Of a stretch of 64,000 bases of DNA, positions 32,582 through 44,572 are shown piece by piece. Position 1 is the stretch's first letter. Each line of letters opens with the position of its first letter. The DNA is from Telopea speciosissima (lineage: Eukaryota > Streptophyta > Magnoliopsida > Proteales > Proteaceae). Under the pieces are notes generated by a model. The model saw nothing but the letters and a program-made list of their open reading frames with translations, was not told where the DNA came from and searched no databases. The position numbers and the translations under genes were made by a program. The stretch is from contig NC_057919.1 of the NCBI RefSeq assembly GCF_018873765.1, positions 61,518,484 through 61,582,483 of the forward strand. Direction: 5' to 3'.

Positions 32582-33292
32582 ATGCATATCACAACTCAAC
32601 TAGAGAAGGGCCAATGCTCTTCAGCTGAGCCCATTATTTGGCCAGAGAATCAGGGTGAAATTTTGCGTCATATACAACGATACACTAGCACAGATCATGG
32701 GAATAATGAAGGAAACACATTTCTAATTAATGTGTTTGAAGGAAAATCAAATGGAGACTCGGAGCAGAGAGAAAGGCCAAGCTACAAAGAAACCAAAAAT
32801 CTGAAGCATCAGGGAGGAGACTGCCTTGATGGGTTTTCTCTGTAACAGTTGCAAGAAGTGAAGAATGAGACTGATTCAAAGATTTAGGCAGTGAATGTTC
32901 AGATTGATCTTCTAAACGGGAATTAAGTAGAAGGAGGTGCTTTAAAAGGGGAAGTACAGTGCTCTGATCATCAAATCATACCCCTGCCTCTGAGATACTT
33001 GATGAAGGCCACTGATGGAAGCACCAACTGCTTTGAAATGGGTGAAGGTCCCCTCAATTGGCTTCATCAAGGGCCTGAAACAATTGAAGAGATGATGTTC
33101 AACAATAATCACCACTCCTCTACCACCAATAACTTCAACATGAACGGCTCTGATGGAATAAAAAACTTTCTTGAAGTGGATCTGGATCCCTCCCCTCCCT
33201 CAATTGGATCCAACAAGCATCTGAAACACTTGAAGATTTGGTGTTCAACAGAAACTGCTGCTCCTACTCAACCACCAACGACTACTGGTTAA
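32582..33292 (+). pseudogene. Unidentified decayed coding sequence
   Basis: Two open stretches in the same frame (32582-32845 and 32999-33292) are separated by stops at 32843 and in the spacer. The first contains EPIIWPENQGEILRHIQRYT. The second is rich in Asn, His, Ser and Thr (MMFNNNHHSSTTNNFNMNGS), like the low-complexity tail of a plant regulatory protein. I could not assign a family. The sequence starts right at the gypsy LTR, so the upstream part may have been removed or displaced by that insertion. An internal near-repeat (PLNWLHQGPETIEEMMF versus PPSIGSNKHLKHLKIWC at DNA level) suggests duplication. Confidence 0.4.
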
Positions 33293-35375
33293 TGGATCAA
33301 TAGCTATTTCAGTACAAGAAGTTTTCTGGGGTTTTTTCTGATTTCCCCTCTCCCTCTTGCATTCTTTATCATATGAAGCCATTTTTTTGTTGTTTGGTTG
33401 GCAATTCATTTTAAAGGTATCATGAAAAACATTGTTTTCAGGTTACTTAGAGTGAGTAACATCGATGGATGTAAGACAATTTCTGTAAAGACTATGGGAA
33501 TAATATTGGATGGTTCAGAGATGGGTCATACTTAATTTTTGTTGGGACCTCCCCTGAAACATTACCATGTTCTCCATTTCTTAGCTGTCTTTTGTAGAGT
33601 TTTAGGCTCAACTTGAATTGTTATTAAGTACAGAAGAGTTCAAAGAGACTTTTTTTAGTGGATTAGGGGAAAACTACATTGAAAAATAGTAAATTCTCAC
33701 CACCACCACAGCACCCCAAGAAAAAAAAGGACAAAAAAAAAATAAAAAAGAACTTTCTGTCCAGTCTAGAAGAACACCTACTCTGTTTAGCCATTTTCTT
33801 CTTTTCTTTCCTTTACTTGTCCCTTAAATCTCTAAACCAGATGAACCATTTCTGGTTATATGCTGCACTTCATCAAATTAGGAGTCAAGATAACTCTCAC
33901 CTCAGTATCCAGGTAACATTTGGAAGGAACTTGATCCAGTCATATCAAACAGCAAAGGAACTTCCATTTGACTACTTAATTGATGTCCATTTTCCATTCT
34001 AAGACATAAATTATACTTTGTTTAGTGTACTACATCTCTATTCTATCCATGTCATCTTATAATATCTTTTGAGGATGTTGTAGTGTGTTGATATACATTG
34101 TCGTGGCCTTTACTTAACAGCTCGAGCTTTTCGGATAAGCGATTGCAACAGAGTATATACTCTGAAATATGCAACTCCTACAGATACCAATCACCCCGAA
34201 CTTAGACAATCACTAGTTTTAAATGTTTGGAAGTCCATTTCAGAATCACTAGATCCAGGCTAAAAAAGTTACTAAAAATTTGGCAAATATTATTCTTTCG
34301 GAGAAGAATTTGAGCTTGTTGATTCAAGTCAGTCTTCTGTTATCTTGCAGTCTCATAGATCATAGAAAAGATTCAATGCTCAATGCAGAAACATGATAAG
34401 AAAGGCATTCTCATTGTGAAATGCATGCTTCATTGCCTTCTCATGGTGATTATTCTGTCTTTTAGTTTCCCTGTGAACACATATTAGATCATATTGTTCA
34501 AGAGAATTTCTACTTTTAAGAGGGACCATGAATTTCACAATTGAACTGTTAAGCTCTCAAGGCTGGATGACCATATGGCTTCAACAATTTAAGAGAAACT
34601 GCAGTTGGGCCAAGTAACAGTTATGGATCATCATTTGTAGCCCTCTGCCTTGAAGTTGTGTTTCTTTTGTCCTCATCAAGGCTAGTCTAGTGTGACTGTG
34701 TTAGTTCATCCCAACTACTTCCTTTAATGGATTTTTGTAGCTAAGAAAAATTTCCCTAATGGGTATGGAGAACTTCCACCTCAGAGTAACAGGCCTGACA
34801 GAGTTAAGGTCTGATGATGACCCTGCCTGCCCAATTAAGTGCTGTTGTGGAGAATTGGTTTAGGAATGTAGAAATTACATAAAATTCTGCTCTTTCTAGT
34901 CAGAAAATTTAGATATCAGTAGGCATTTCATTTAATGTATAAACAGTATACAATATATCCCTTTAAACTTCACATTCACATAAAAAATCTATAAACCCCA
35001 AGAAGGATAAAAAAGAAGAAGCTGGATTTATGGATTCAAGAAAGTATCAATTCACCTACTCTCCCCTAAATCAGATCTATAAATGCCTTAAATTCCTTTT
35101 AGTTGAGAGCCCAACTCAATTAGAAAGATCCAATTTGTGTGCATAAGTTGAGAGTGCTTCTTGTCCATAAGAACTAAGTAGTTTACCATGAAAGAGATAC
35201 TTGCAATGGGGTTTGGCCCTTGTTCAGGGGCATCTATCTTTGTCTAGACGAGAGTGCTCCTACTACCATATTTAAATTGGGTGGATTTATGATTTTGAAT
35301 AACAGTAGGTTGTTATGCCTTTATTTTAGTTGCAACTTTAGAGTTTTCTCATTTCTATTATTTTTTCTGCTTCAG
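33293..35375. other. Intergenic or intronic, no gene recognised
   Basis: AT-rich sequence with short ORFs only. 33720-33750 is A-rich. No terminal repeats, tRNA or conserved protein motif found. Confidence 0.4.
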
Positions 35376-35450
35376 GATATATTTGTAGGAGAAATCCTCA
35401 GTGCAACAATTGCAGTTGATGATGATCCTTTCCTGCACGCAATCTTGCAA
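35376..35450 (+). other. Candidate orphan exon (75 nt)
   Basis: A pyrimidine-rich tract and CAG precede, and GTAAAT follows, an open phase-0 segment encoding IFVGEILSATIAVDDDPFLH and a few more residues. The composition looks coding and both splice sites are canonical. I cannot name the family and no partner exon was found nearby. It is cut short by the LTR-like repeat that begins about 30 bp downstream. Confidence 0.3.
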
Positions 35451-35477
35451 GTAAATGTTAAGAAACAATGCCCATAA

Positions 35478-35760
35478 AGGCGATTTGCAGAAGATAATGC
35501 AAAGCGAAAGAGGAGACACATGTACAAGACAAGATTTACGTGGTTCACCCCCAAGTAGGAAGACTGCATCCACGACCGAGCGATAGAACGATTTCACTAC
35601 TACTCTGAAGCAAAAAAAATACAAACCCTCAATCTCTCCCATATCTCAAAGAGATAACAGTACTTTATAAGAAAACCCTAACCCAGCAAGTACAGAACTG
35701 CCCCTAAAGACCCACCTGGTCTAGTTTGGACCTGAACCCAACATATGTTGAAATACTTAT
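35478..35760. repeat. LTR-like fragment
   Basis: The text gcagaagataatgcaaagcg...gacaagatttacgtggttca...ccctaacccagcaagtacag is typical of plant LTR or TRIM sequences (the acgtggttcacccc word is very common in them). Ends and duplication were not resolved. Confidence 0.45.
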
Positions 35761-36835
35761 CAAATCGCAGATCTCGACGAGCTCTAAAGGAGGCAGGCCT
35801 ACGACACTGATGTATGCACCTTTAGACCATTGTGGCATGTTTCAAAGGTGAAATGGCCAGCCAAAGAATCACCATAGCACTTTCTGGACTGAGATCAGGC
35901 TTCATCAATAACAGTAAGCCCCATCAATGTCATGGCTCTTAGGTGATGAATCCAAAGATGGACAAACTGAAAGTTAAGTCAAAATGTTGGAAATTTTGAA
36001 CCCACTAGAATATTATGATTACCATGCAAAATTATCCACAAATGGTAGTAATTGATTCTTTTTCTTTTGTTGCTAGACAGAGTCTTGACTTGTATTGCTT
36101 CAAAATTTCCTCAATCACTGACTTTTAGAAGATTACATGTGTTGAATATCTGAATGAAATAATAAATTAAAAAAATTCCCACTTGAATTTGTAATTTTTT
36201 TTGTCTGAATGAAAATGCTCCCAATTCATTCATTCTCAAAGCAGCAATATCATATCTTATGATCTAGTTCAAACCATTCAATTTAATCCAAAGCCTAGAA
36301 GGAGGGCTCTGGTATCTTTTTTAAATGTAGGCCATCAACCTTACAATCCCTTAAATGATGACATTGAAACTGAAACAATTAACCTTTGCTTGCCTATCAA
36401 AATATTGAGTTATCCTCATTCTGTTGCTATCTCTTTCTCTCCTTGTATGGATGTTGTGTCTTCTTGTATTCTTTCTTTTTTGGAGTAATAAAGTACATAA
36501 CCCCGCGTTGGGCTCCTCTATAGCGCACATCCAATGGCCCTGTGGGCTCGGGCATGCAGCCCAACAGTCTGCCTGTGTGTCCGAGCACACAGGGCCATCG
36601 ACATACCTCCCCCCCCCCCCCAAAAAAAAAAAAAAAAAAAAAAGAGTTATCCTCTCACTAAAGCCACTTCAGGAAGGCAACTCCAAGTACAGGGTTTGGT
36701 TAGACACTAAGTGCTATGTTGAATCTTTATATTTCTCCCTTTCAAGCTGCCTTTGTACCTAAAAGGCAATTTGAATAACATATGCTCAAAAAATGTTTCA
36801 TTACTTTAAATATAAAAAAGGAAAGGGTGTCAACC
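35761..36835. other. Intergenic, with homopolymer pair
   Basis: No gene seen. A C-run (36609-36620) is directly followed by an A-run (36621-36643). Just upstream, agcccaacagtctgcctgtgt and gggcatgcagcccaac words belong to a repeat. Confidence 0.4.
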
Positions 36836-38010
36836 AAATTAGATATTCTGAAAGCCTATGACATACTTGAGTGACGTTTTATTGGACAAGAATGCCCATT
36901 AAGCACCTTTTATTTATAATTGCTACGGAGGTCTTATCAAGACTAAAGAAGATGTTTTGACAATTAAGGCCCTTCTTGAACTCTTCTCTGATCTGTTTGG
37001 GCAATATATATTTTTCAATTAAAGTAAGGTAAGTCTTAGCAAGAATGTTTTGTTGGAAAATAAGAAATATTTGAGTGACTTGTTAGGAGTTAAAGCAATG
37101 TGATCTGATGTTGTTTATTTGGATACTAAGCTCTTCTATCCTAGATATAAAACTAAATGATTGAAATCTATTGTTGATAGGGTGGAAAAGAAATTAAACT
37201 TATAGATTTGATGTAATTTACCCAAATCTGGCCTCTTGACTATCAAATTGATTGTCACTTTTTTAATAAAACAGAAATTCCTATCTTCAAGTTTTGAGAC
37301 TAGGGCTAGATTCAAATGATGAAAATTCACATGGGACTTGAAAATCTACCCTAAATTCAAGATTTTTCCTTCGGAGAGTTTTACTTGATGGCCTACCTCT
37401 TAAATCTGGGCTATCCTTGTGGAAACGTTGTGATGATCTTTGCGTTTTCTATGGTACATGATAAAAACTTTCTCGTGTAACTTTACTAAGAGAATGTACG
37501 TGGGCTGCAGGAATCCTTAGTTTGAGGGCTAAACTCTTCGGGGGTGAGTCAATTCTTGAGCTTTGCTCTAATATTTTTGTATGAATTTTATGTAGACTAC
37601 ATCTAATCTATGTTGGTTTTTTTTTTTTTTTTGCGTTTTTTTCTTTAAACCTCTATTTGATTTAAATGCATCGCAACCAAGTTCTATACAAAGGTAGCAA
37701 ACCTAATCCTCATTCTATTCCTAAGAATGTCTCAAAGTGGATTAAGGATCTGAGCTTGACCAAAAATCTCTTCATCTTGTCTATATGTGAGACGCTTCCT
37801 TTGTTTTCTTATGATATTACTAACACCCTTGCTCTTCCTGCCTCAAATTCTTCTATATTATTGTGCCAGTATTTTCAACTCTCAACTAAAGGAATTTGGA
37901 TGGGTATCATTCATTTTTTTTCCCAAAGAGATTTTATCTTTGTAGCTTTTGGGCATGGTGTGGTTGGTTGTGAAGTTGAGGCAGAAGCGACGGGCCTCTC
38001 TTAAGAGATG
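36836..38010 (+). mobile_element. L1-like LINE ORF2 remnant
   Basis: Plus-strand pieces in shifted frames: KLDILKAYDILE at about 36855, the KLDMSKAYDRVEW block of L1 reverse transcriptase with Trp lost to a stop. Then SKNVLLENKKYLSDLLGVKA (37045-37105) and, near 37355-37435, a PKFKIF...LPLKSGLSLWKRCDDL-type zinc-region sequence. A final open stretch, 37666-38004, has RNQVLYKG and VSKWIKDLSL. Many stops show it is dead. A T-run (37617-37632) interrupts it. Confidence 0.7.
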
Positions 38011-41000
38011 GAAGCATGTAAGAGAGCTGAGAATAAACTCAGTAAAAGTCTGAACAGATTCTAAAAGGTTAGCATCTTTGGTGCCAAAGGAGAATGGGGG
38101 TGGAGTGGCCTCAGGAAGCATTTGAAATACTTTTAAAATTTTCAATTGGATTGTAATAACCTAAATACTTTTAAAATTAAGTGTGATGACCATGAATTGT
38201 TGGCTTTCAAGCACAGAAATCTAGGGTTACAAAGTGGGATTTTGGGATGGACAGGGATGTGTTTAACTTTGTAAATTTAAGTTAATTTATTTATTTGTTT
38301 TGTTAAAAGAAAAAAAGATTATTCAACTCAACGAATTGGGACCAGGTAGGATAAATAGAGGGGAATCAATTTCTCTTAAATCCATGGTGAGGAGAGAATC
38401 TCTTCATCTATAGGATTGAACCTTTGATTGGACTAGAGAAGGATATTTGGGATCTTCAACAATGGACAAAAATTAATGATAACAATCACTTTTTCTAAAG
38501 TCCAATAATAACATCACAATGGGTGAAGAGATTTTTTATTTACCTAAGGTGACGAAAAACTAAAACCAAATAAAGAAATATAAAGATAAAAACGAACATC
38601 TACAAGAGAAGATTTTCTATATATATAAATAGGAAAAAAGAATGCTAACTGGTCACGTGCACAAGACCACGTGAATTTACCACCGTTCAGCCTCCAGTGA
38701 AATAAAAAATCATATTCAAGCAGATCCCTTATGTGTGCTCTCATTGACCCTTGCAATGGTGCAGTCGCAACATGATCAGTCAATGATCTCTTACCCAAAT
38801 GAATATAATGAAGACAGGCTTAGCCTATTTTGGAGTTATTTTTTGGATGAAAATAAAACAATATATTGTAGAGTTATTTTGCATAGCTTAAACGAAGCTA
38901 ATATCTTGTTAAATTTAGATTTTCTTTTAGAAGATGACAGACCGACACTAGGAATTTTTTGAAATTCTTAAATATTTTTACCTTGAATGTATTACATTAA
39001 TGGATATGTTTCACTTCTTTGCTTTTTTGCTTGTAGAGTCACAAAGAAAACAATCGCTCAAAGTAGCAAAGATCTAATTGATATGCTACATTTGCTCTAA
39101 AAAAATTCATAGATTTAGAGGGTTGGGCATACTGCCAACTTTTGGTAAGCTAGCGACATGTACCAATTAAAGGACAGACACATGAGGACAAAGAAGTCTT
39201 TTTCAAAAGGAAATGAGAGAGGATGACAGGCTAGGTATCCTCTTTTCAGCACAATGTCTGGTTCAACCATGTGGCATACCATGCATAAAGCATTAGCAAT
39301 TCTTCAAAGGAATTGTTTTTCAAATAATTTTGAAGGAATTATCTTCGCACTTGTTTATATGTGATAAAGGAAAAGGATAGGCATATCACCCACATGTGGT
39401 AAATTAGTGGATAGCACCAATAGGGGTGCGAGATGAGGGATAATATAGAAGGAGCAAGGGAGTCGATTCAATTTCAAAAGAGGAAGAGAGATAGACACAT
39501 GGGGGGCTAGCTTGTGATATGAGGACGATGCACCCAGCCTTTTCCCATATGACATTTATCTTCACACTTGGTGATGCCACATTAGACTAATAATTAAAGG
39601 CAACGTAGACTTGCTAAAAACCTATACCCCAATCAAAATAGAAAATTCAAATTTATTATGAGAACAGAAAAGAAATATGTGTCTTTGTTATGTACAATAT
39701 AAAAAGAAAAACAAAGATAAAAGAAACAAAGAGTAAGTATTATAAATAAAAATCAATTTTCATTTGAAACAAACAGAGCCTTAAGGGGTGTGCCTTTGGA
39801 CCAGAAAATTTGCCAACTGTGGAATGCAGATATTGAATATCAGTGCAGAAACAGAATTGAAGCGATTCCATTGAGACCATTTACAAGGATTTATAATTTC
39901 AAAGTTCCTTTTCTATTAAATCTTATTGCAAAGTAAGAAACTAAAATAAAAATTGGACTAAAGACTAACCCACGAAAATAAAAAATAAAAAATTTAGAGA
40001 CTTTCAAAATGACACTTCTATGGATGCATTTGTAGTTTAATCCCTTCTTTTAATTGTCCTTATTTTATTCTCAAAAGTTCTAAGTTTAGGATATAAAAGG
40101 TTTTCAAGATTAATTTGAAAATCACTTATCATTATATCACTATCAAAAGTTGTTATTGCCTTACAAATTTGTTGAGTACATATGTGAAATTACAATATTT
40201 ACCCTTATTGACAAAAAGTGTGTTACACTAAAAGAAGAGAAAAAAATAAGGTTACAAATTATTTGACACATTTAGGGATGTCAACAAGAAAATGCCTAAA
40301 AACTAAGTCTAAAATAAGAATATAAAGTACACGATAAAAAAAATTAGGGAAAAAGTTGGGAACATTGCTCGAGTACCGTAAGCTAGCACCCGCTATGTCT
40401 ATCTCTCTCTTCCTCCCTTTGAAATGACCCTCTTGCCCTTCCTGCATGACTCACAATATTACAACACCAATGAATATTACAACCCCATTGGTGCCACCCA
40501 CTAGCTTATCACACGCAAACAGTATGCCTATCCCTCTCCCATAAAATAAATACAAAATAAAAGTACAATAAAAATTAAATAAATAAACAACCTTCAAGCA
40601 CTCTCTCAGAGTCATCTATTTTAGGTTAGGCAGTAGTTTCACCTTCAATTTGGGTTCATATGAAATGATTTTTTTTTTTTCAGGTGAATATTTGTGTTAC
40701 TTATTTGTAGGTTATAACTTGATAAATTAGCTCTTTTTTTTTCCTTTCAAATCCACAATGGAAAATTCCATAAACTTTATTTCTTTTAAATTTAGTCTGC
40801 CGATCCAACCTCAAACCTAGGGATTGTATGTTGCAAAACAATATTATTTGAATATCTAACTTTCCTTTTCCATATTTCATTACTTTTACTTTTTGTGATT
40901 CTTCTTCCAGCTTTTGAATATTTCATCATTTTCTGGAAATAACTTTTTTCTTCTGTTGAGAAGAAGCAATTTTTGACATTGAATGTAAACAGCTTTCTTC

Positions 41001-42417
41001 AAGGGAAGCCCACCTCCAATAAGTTAATGTTGTTGATTCAAACATAACCTTTGAATATATATATGATATGGTAACTTCCACCTCCCTTTCCATTTCCACT
41101 TCCACTCCCCCCACCCACCCACTAACATTCACAAGACTCTTGACTCAAGACATTATTTTTTACTGATCAACATGCTAACTACTAAGCAACAACTAAATGA
41201 GTCAACCACTAACACTTGGAACTCACATAACAATATAGTATAGTGAAATGTGGGACTAAATAAAATAAGTTATATATCAGATTTGAAGGAGGCCAGGAAA
41301 GAAGAAAATGGTTGGCAAGTGGACACTCTCTGAAGATGCAACAAGATAAATAATAGCATAAAATCAGAACCCTTAAAAAACAATGAAACAGAGAATCTGT
41401 AATCTGTAACTCTTCTCTCCATGTCTCTCTGGCCATACACTTAGACCAGACAGAAACAGCCCCAACTGATAAAAAAAAAGGTTGACCATCAAGAAACACA
41501 TCTGTAAGAGGGGAATGCATAAAAGGCTCATTATCTTACAAATTAAATACAACCATTCACTGAAAATGGTGTTTGGGAAGTTGGGTACTTCCCATTTATG
41601 AACATAAACAATTACAGAAAATGCCAATGAGAAATCCCAAATAGGTGGTGGATTTGCATTATTTTTAGCCATAACTGCATGCCATTCCCCCCTTAACCCC
41701 TATGGGCATGTGCAGTCTTTATCACCACAGTTGTCTATTTTGTTATAAATATATTTTTATCTTTTATTTATATCCTTGAAAGAATCAGATCCCCACTCTA
41801 TACGCCTTTCCCATCCATCAAGGCATTGACCCAGATTAGTTCATAGCCTCCATATCTGACTCAGAGAGTTCTTGCTCATTCCCACCATTTGGTTTGATCT
41901 AGAAATGCTCCTCCCTGTGGGTCCAACTGAAAACATTGGATTGACCACAGCTATGGGTATGGGATATGGGTATAGGGTAAAGGGTATGGGTGCATCTGCA
42001 AATGGCCTCATTGAAACTGAATCAATTTCCTACATAAACATGACAAACTCATAACCAGAGAACACAGATAATAGACATTCCATTCATTTGGGCAAAATGT
42101 TACATCAAACTATTGAATGGTAGAGCAAGTTCTATTAAACTTTTAAACTGAAAATGAGAGTGATGGGTTCATCTTTTCTTAGAAGAGATTGGTAAAATGA
42201 TCACTCATTCTCCCACATTTCTCATCATGGAAGCTCAAAAGCTTGATACTTTAAGAGAACCTTTGATAAATGAACTAGGAAAGTAGCTTACATTGTCAAC
42301 AACAAAACAAGAGCTCAAAAAAGCTTCTCTACACAACCACTCTCCGCTCATTCTTTTTTCTTTCACTCTCTTGTTCTCCCCTTAAAAGTGGACACCCATT
42401 AACCTTACCACTAATAC
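38011..42417. other. Gene-poor stretch left of AHP
   Basis: No coding exon found in about 4.4 kb. Short dispersed repeats occur: 38640-38790 resembles 20120-20250. 39480-39520 and 40370-40440 share gagagatagacacat/atgtctatctctctc words with 26480. Long A/T-rich parts at 39600-40350 and 40540-40930. The last 100 bp are the probable 3' UTR of the AHP gene. Confidence 0.4.
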
Positions 42418-43724
42418 TTATTCTACCATTGGGATTGACCCACCAGCTGCCAGAATCTGTTGCTCCAGCTACAGTCAATGAGAAGAAAATTTCAGAGAGA
42501 GAGAGAAGGGGGGGGGGGGTTTCAAGAAGAAGGTTTCTAATACTCACCCTGAATAGAGATTCAAGCTTGTTCTTCACAAGGAAGTACTCCTGTTTCACTT
42601 GTTGCAAACATCTGAGACACCTGCACCAGATCACTCTATCGATCAGAAGAGGAAGACTCTGCTGCTTCTACTAATAAATTACTCTAATTAATTCAACTAA
42701 GTGGAGACCATGACTGAACGAAATCATTGTTCAAACTCACCCTTCAGTGTTCTGTTCCTCACAAAAGTTGCGAAATGCAACGCAAGCATTTTTAACCCTC
42801 TGTGCACCTATGCTGTAACCCAAATGCAACTTCTTCAATTTTCATCAAACAACAACTAGAAGAAACATTAAAAAAATATAATTGCTTCCTTCTGTATCAG
42901 ATTTTGATTAAATTTTAATGATAATAACTGGTTGGATTTAATCCCAAGTTTCATAGATTTCCTAGAACTTGTACAAACATATAGAGATTGCTGTTCTGTG
43001 AGGCTGTCATGTCAGGTTCCACAAAAATTAATTCAACTGGTTTTCAAGCACAGAAAAACATAGAATCTGGTATTTCTATGTTCATAAGAAGTCAAAAACT
43101 AAATAAAGAAAGTAAGAGGCTAAGAGGAGAAGTAAGAATTCTAAATACCTGGAGCTGCTACCCTTCAGCTGGTGAACATGGGCATCCACCTTCTTGAAAT
43201 CTACAATCTGCTGAGTACTGTACAAGGAAAGAAGGAAGGAAGAAAATACCCATAAACAAATAGGCTAATAGAAGAACAGAGACCATGAAAGGGAAAATTA
43301 CAGTAAAAAAAACGAAAGGTAGAGACTAAAAGAGAGGGGAAAGAAACGGAAACAGAATGAGCTTGAATCCTTACAGAGCTCTGCCCAGATCGTTGAGAAG
43401 CCTCTCAGAATCTTCAAAGAAGAGAGAGACAACTTCGAAGACGAAATCCGGGTTGCTTTCGTCTTGCAGTTGCTGAAGTTGAGTGAATTGATCATCCAGA
43501 AATCCCTTCTCACCAACAAGAATCCACCATCAAAACCATCCAAAACAAACAGATAAAAAATGGAACAGAAATCCAAAAATCCCAAACAAACAAACAAACA
43601 AAAAGAACCCATTTAAGATTTCAGTCTGTTTACCCAGAATTAGAAGAGAAAAAAAAAGACTAACCTCACGAAACAAGGATGCTGTGTAATCAATCAACTG
43701 TCCCTGCATCTGACTAACATCCAT
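42418..43724 (-). CDS. AHP: Histidine-containing phosphotransfer protein (AHP type), six exons
   Basis: The complete gene can be assembled from six minus-strand exons: 43665-43724, 43375-43505, 43149-43217, 42741-42812, 42548-42620 and 42418-42468. All junctions have GT/AG and phases join exactly, giving 151 residues and a stop. The protein starts [20 protein letters not shown], continues [20 protein letters not shown] and [20 protein letters not shown], and has the HPt signature [17 protein letters not shown], with the phospho-accepting His at residue 79. It ends [16 protein letters not shown]. AHPs relay phosphate from cytokinin histidine kinases to nuclear response regulators. Length, exon count and catalytic residues are all as expected for a functional AHP. 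The exon 2 acceptor could also lie 3 nt upstream, adding one Lys. Confidence 0.95.
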
Positions 43725-43821
43725 TCCTGCTTAGTGCTTCCTTTCTCCCTTCTCCTCCTTGACTATAGTTTGCTCTATCCAAACTGAGCAACTCTTCAGG
43801 TTTGTAGATCCTATAAATGAA

Positions 43822-43830
43822 CGATATATA
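43822..43830 (-). promoter_or_regulatory. Candidate TATA box for AHP
   Basis: On the minus strand CTATATATC lies about 100 bp upstream of the AHP start codon, a plausible spacing. A second TATA-like word (ctataaaata, 43937-43946) faces the plus strand with no gene after it. Tentative. Confidence 0.3.
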
Positions 43831-44572
43831 GAAAAAACCAAAGAAGAGGGCAAAGAGAAATGAGAAAGGAAGGAAATCAAAGATTTGTTACGTTTAATGT
43901 TGGGCTCTCTGCTTCTCTCTCGGAAAAACCCCAGAGCTATAAAATACTCCTTTTATCTTCTCCCCGTCTGTTATTCAGTCTCTCAGGAATCTGGATTTGT
44001 GCTATGTGCGAACGAGGGAACACTTTCACATCTCCTCTCCTAAACACCTTAAGAGGCCCCCACTTCCCCCTCCCATCCAAAATATGCCATCTATGCTTCC
44101 TAACTTTCAGTCTTTCCAATCCCCTTTCTTCAGTAATTATTGCCCTCCCAAGTATCTCTCACTCTCTCACTCTCTCACTCTCTCTCACACACACAAACAC
44201 AAACACTTACAGTCAATAATTGTTTTAAAACACCAATCAGATTCGATTCGGGCTTGAATCGGCAATAAGATGCCAAGATGGGCTTCAGTTGATTCCGATC
44301 CGATTCAATCGCTCAGAAGTTAGAATCGGTTTGAACCTGAAGAGAGGAATCTGGTTCCGGATCGGGCTCGGCTGATTCAACTGATCTGATTTCGATTTTT
44401 CAAACCCTAAGATCTCTGGTCGTCTCATGTCAATCTGATTATAATTTAAATTAGAAGTAATGCACTTTCCCTCCACTTTGTTTAATAATTAGGCTTCATG
44501 TTTCCCACAACGCCCGTTTCGAAACACTTGCTGATAAATTCTGAAACACAAGATTGGTTCAGTGTGAACTTG
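43831..44572. other. AHP upstream region and short repeats
   Basis: A CT/CACA-rich run lies at 44158-44204. 44230-44400 is rich in gattcgattc/gaatcgg words, also seen at 47880-47960 and 49880-50230, so it is a dispersed repeat. No gene. Confidence 0.4.

Noticed and set aside
43930-44000. Plus-strand TATA box ctataaaata as promoter of a gene
   Set aside because: No plus-strand coding exon follows. The ORFs at 43860-44257 are CT-repeat and repeat-derived.
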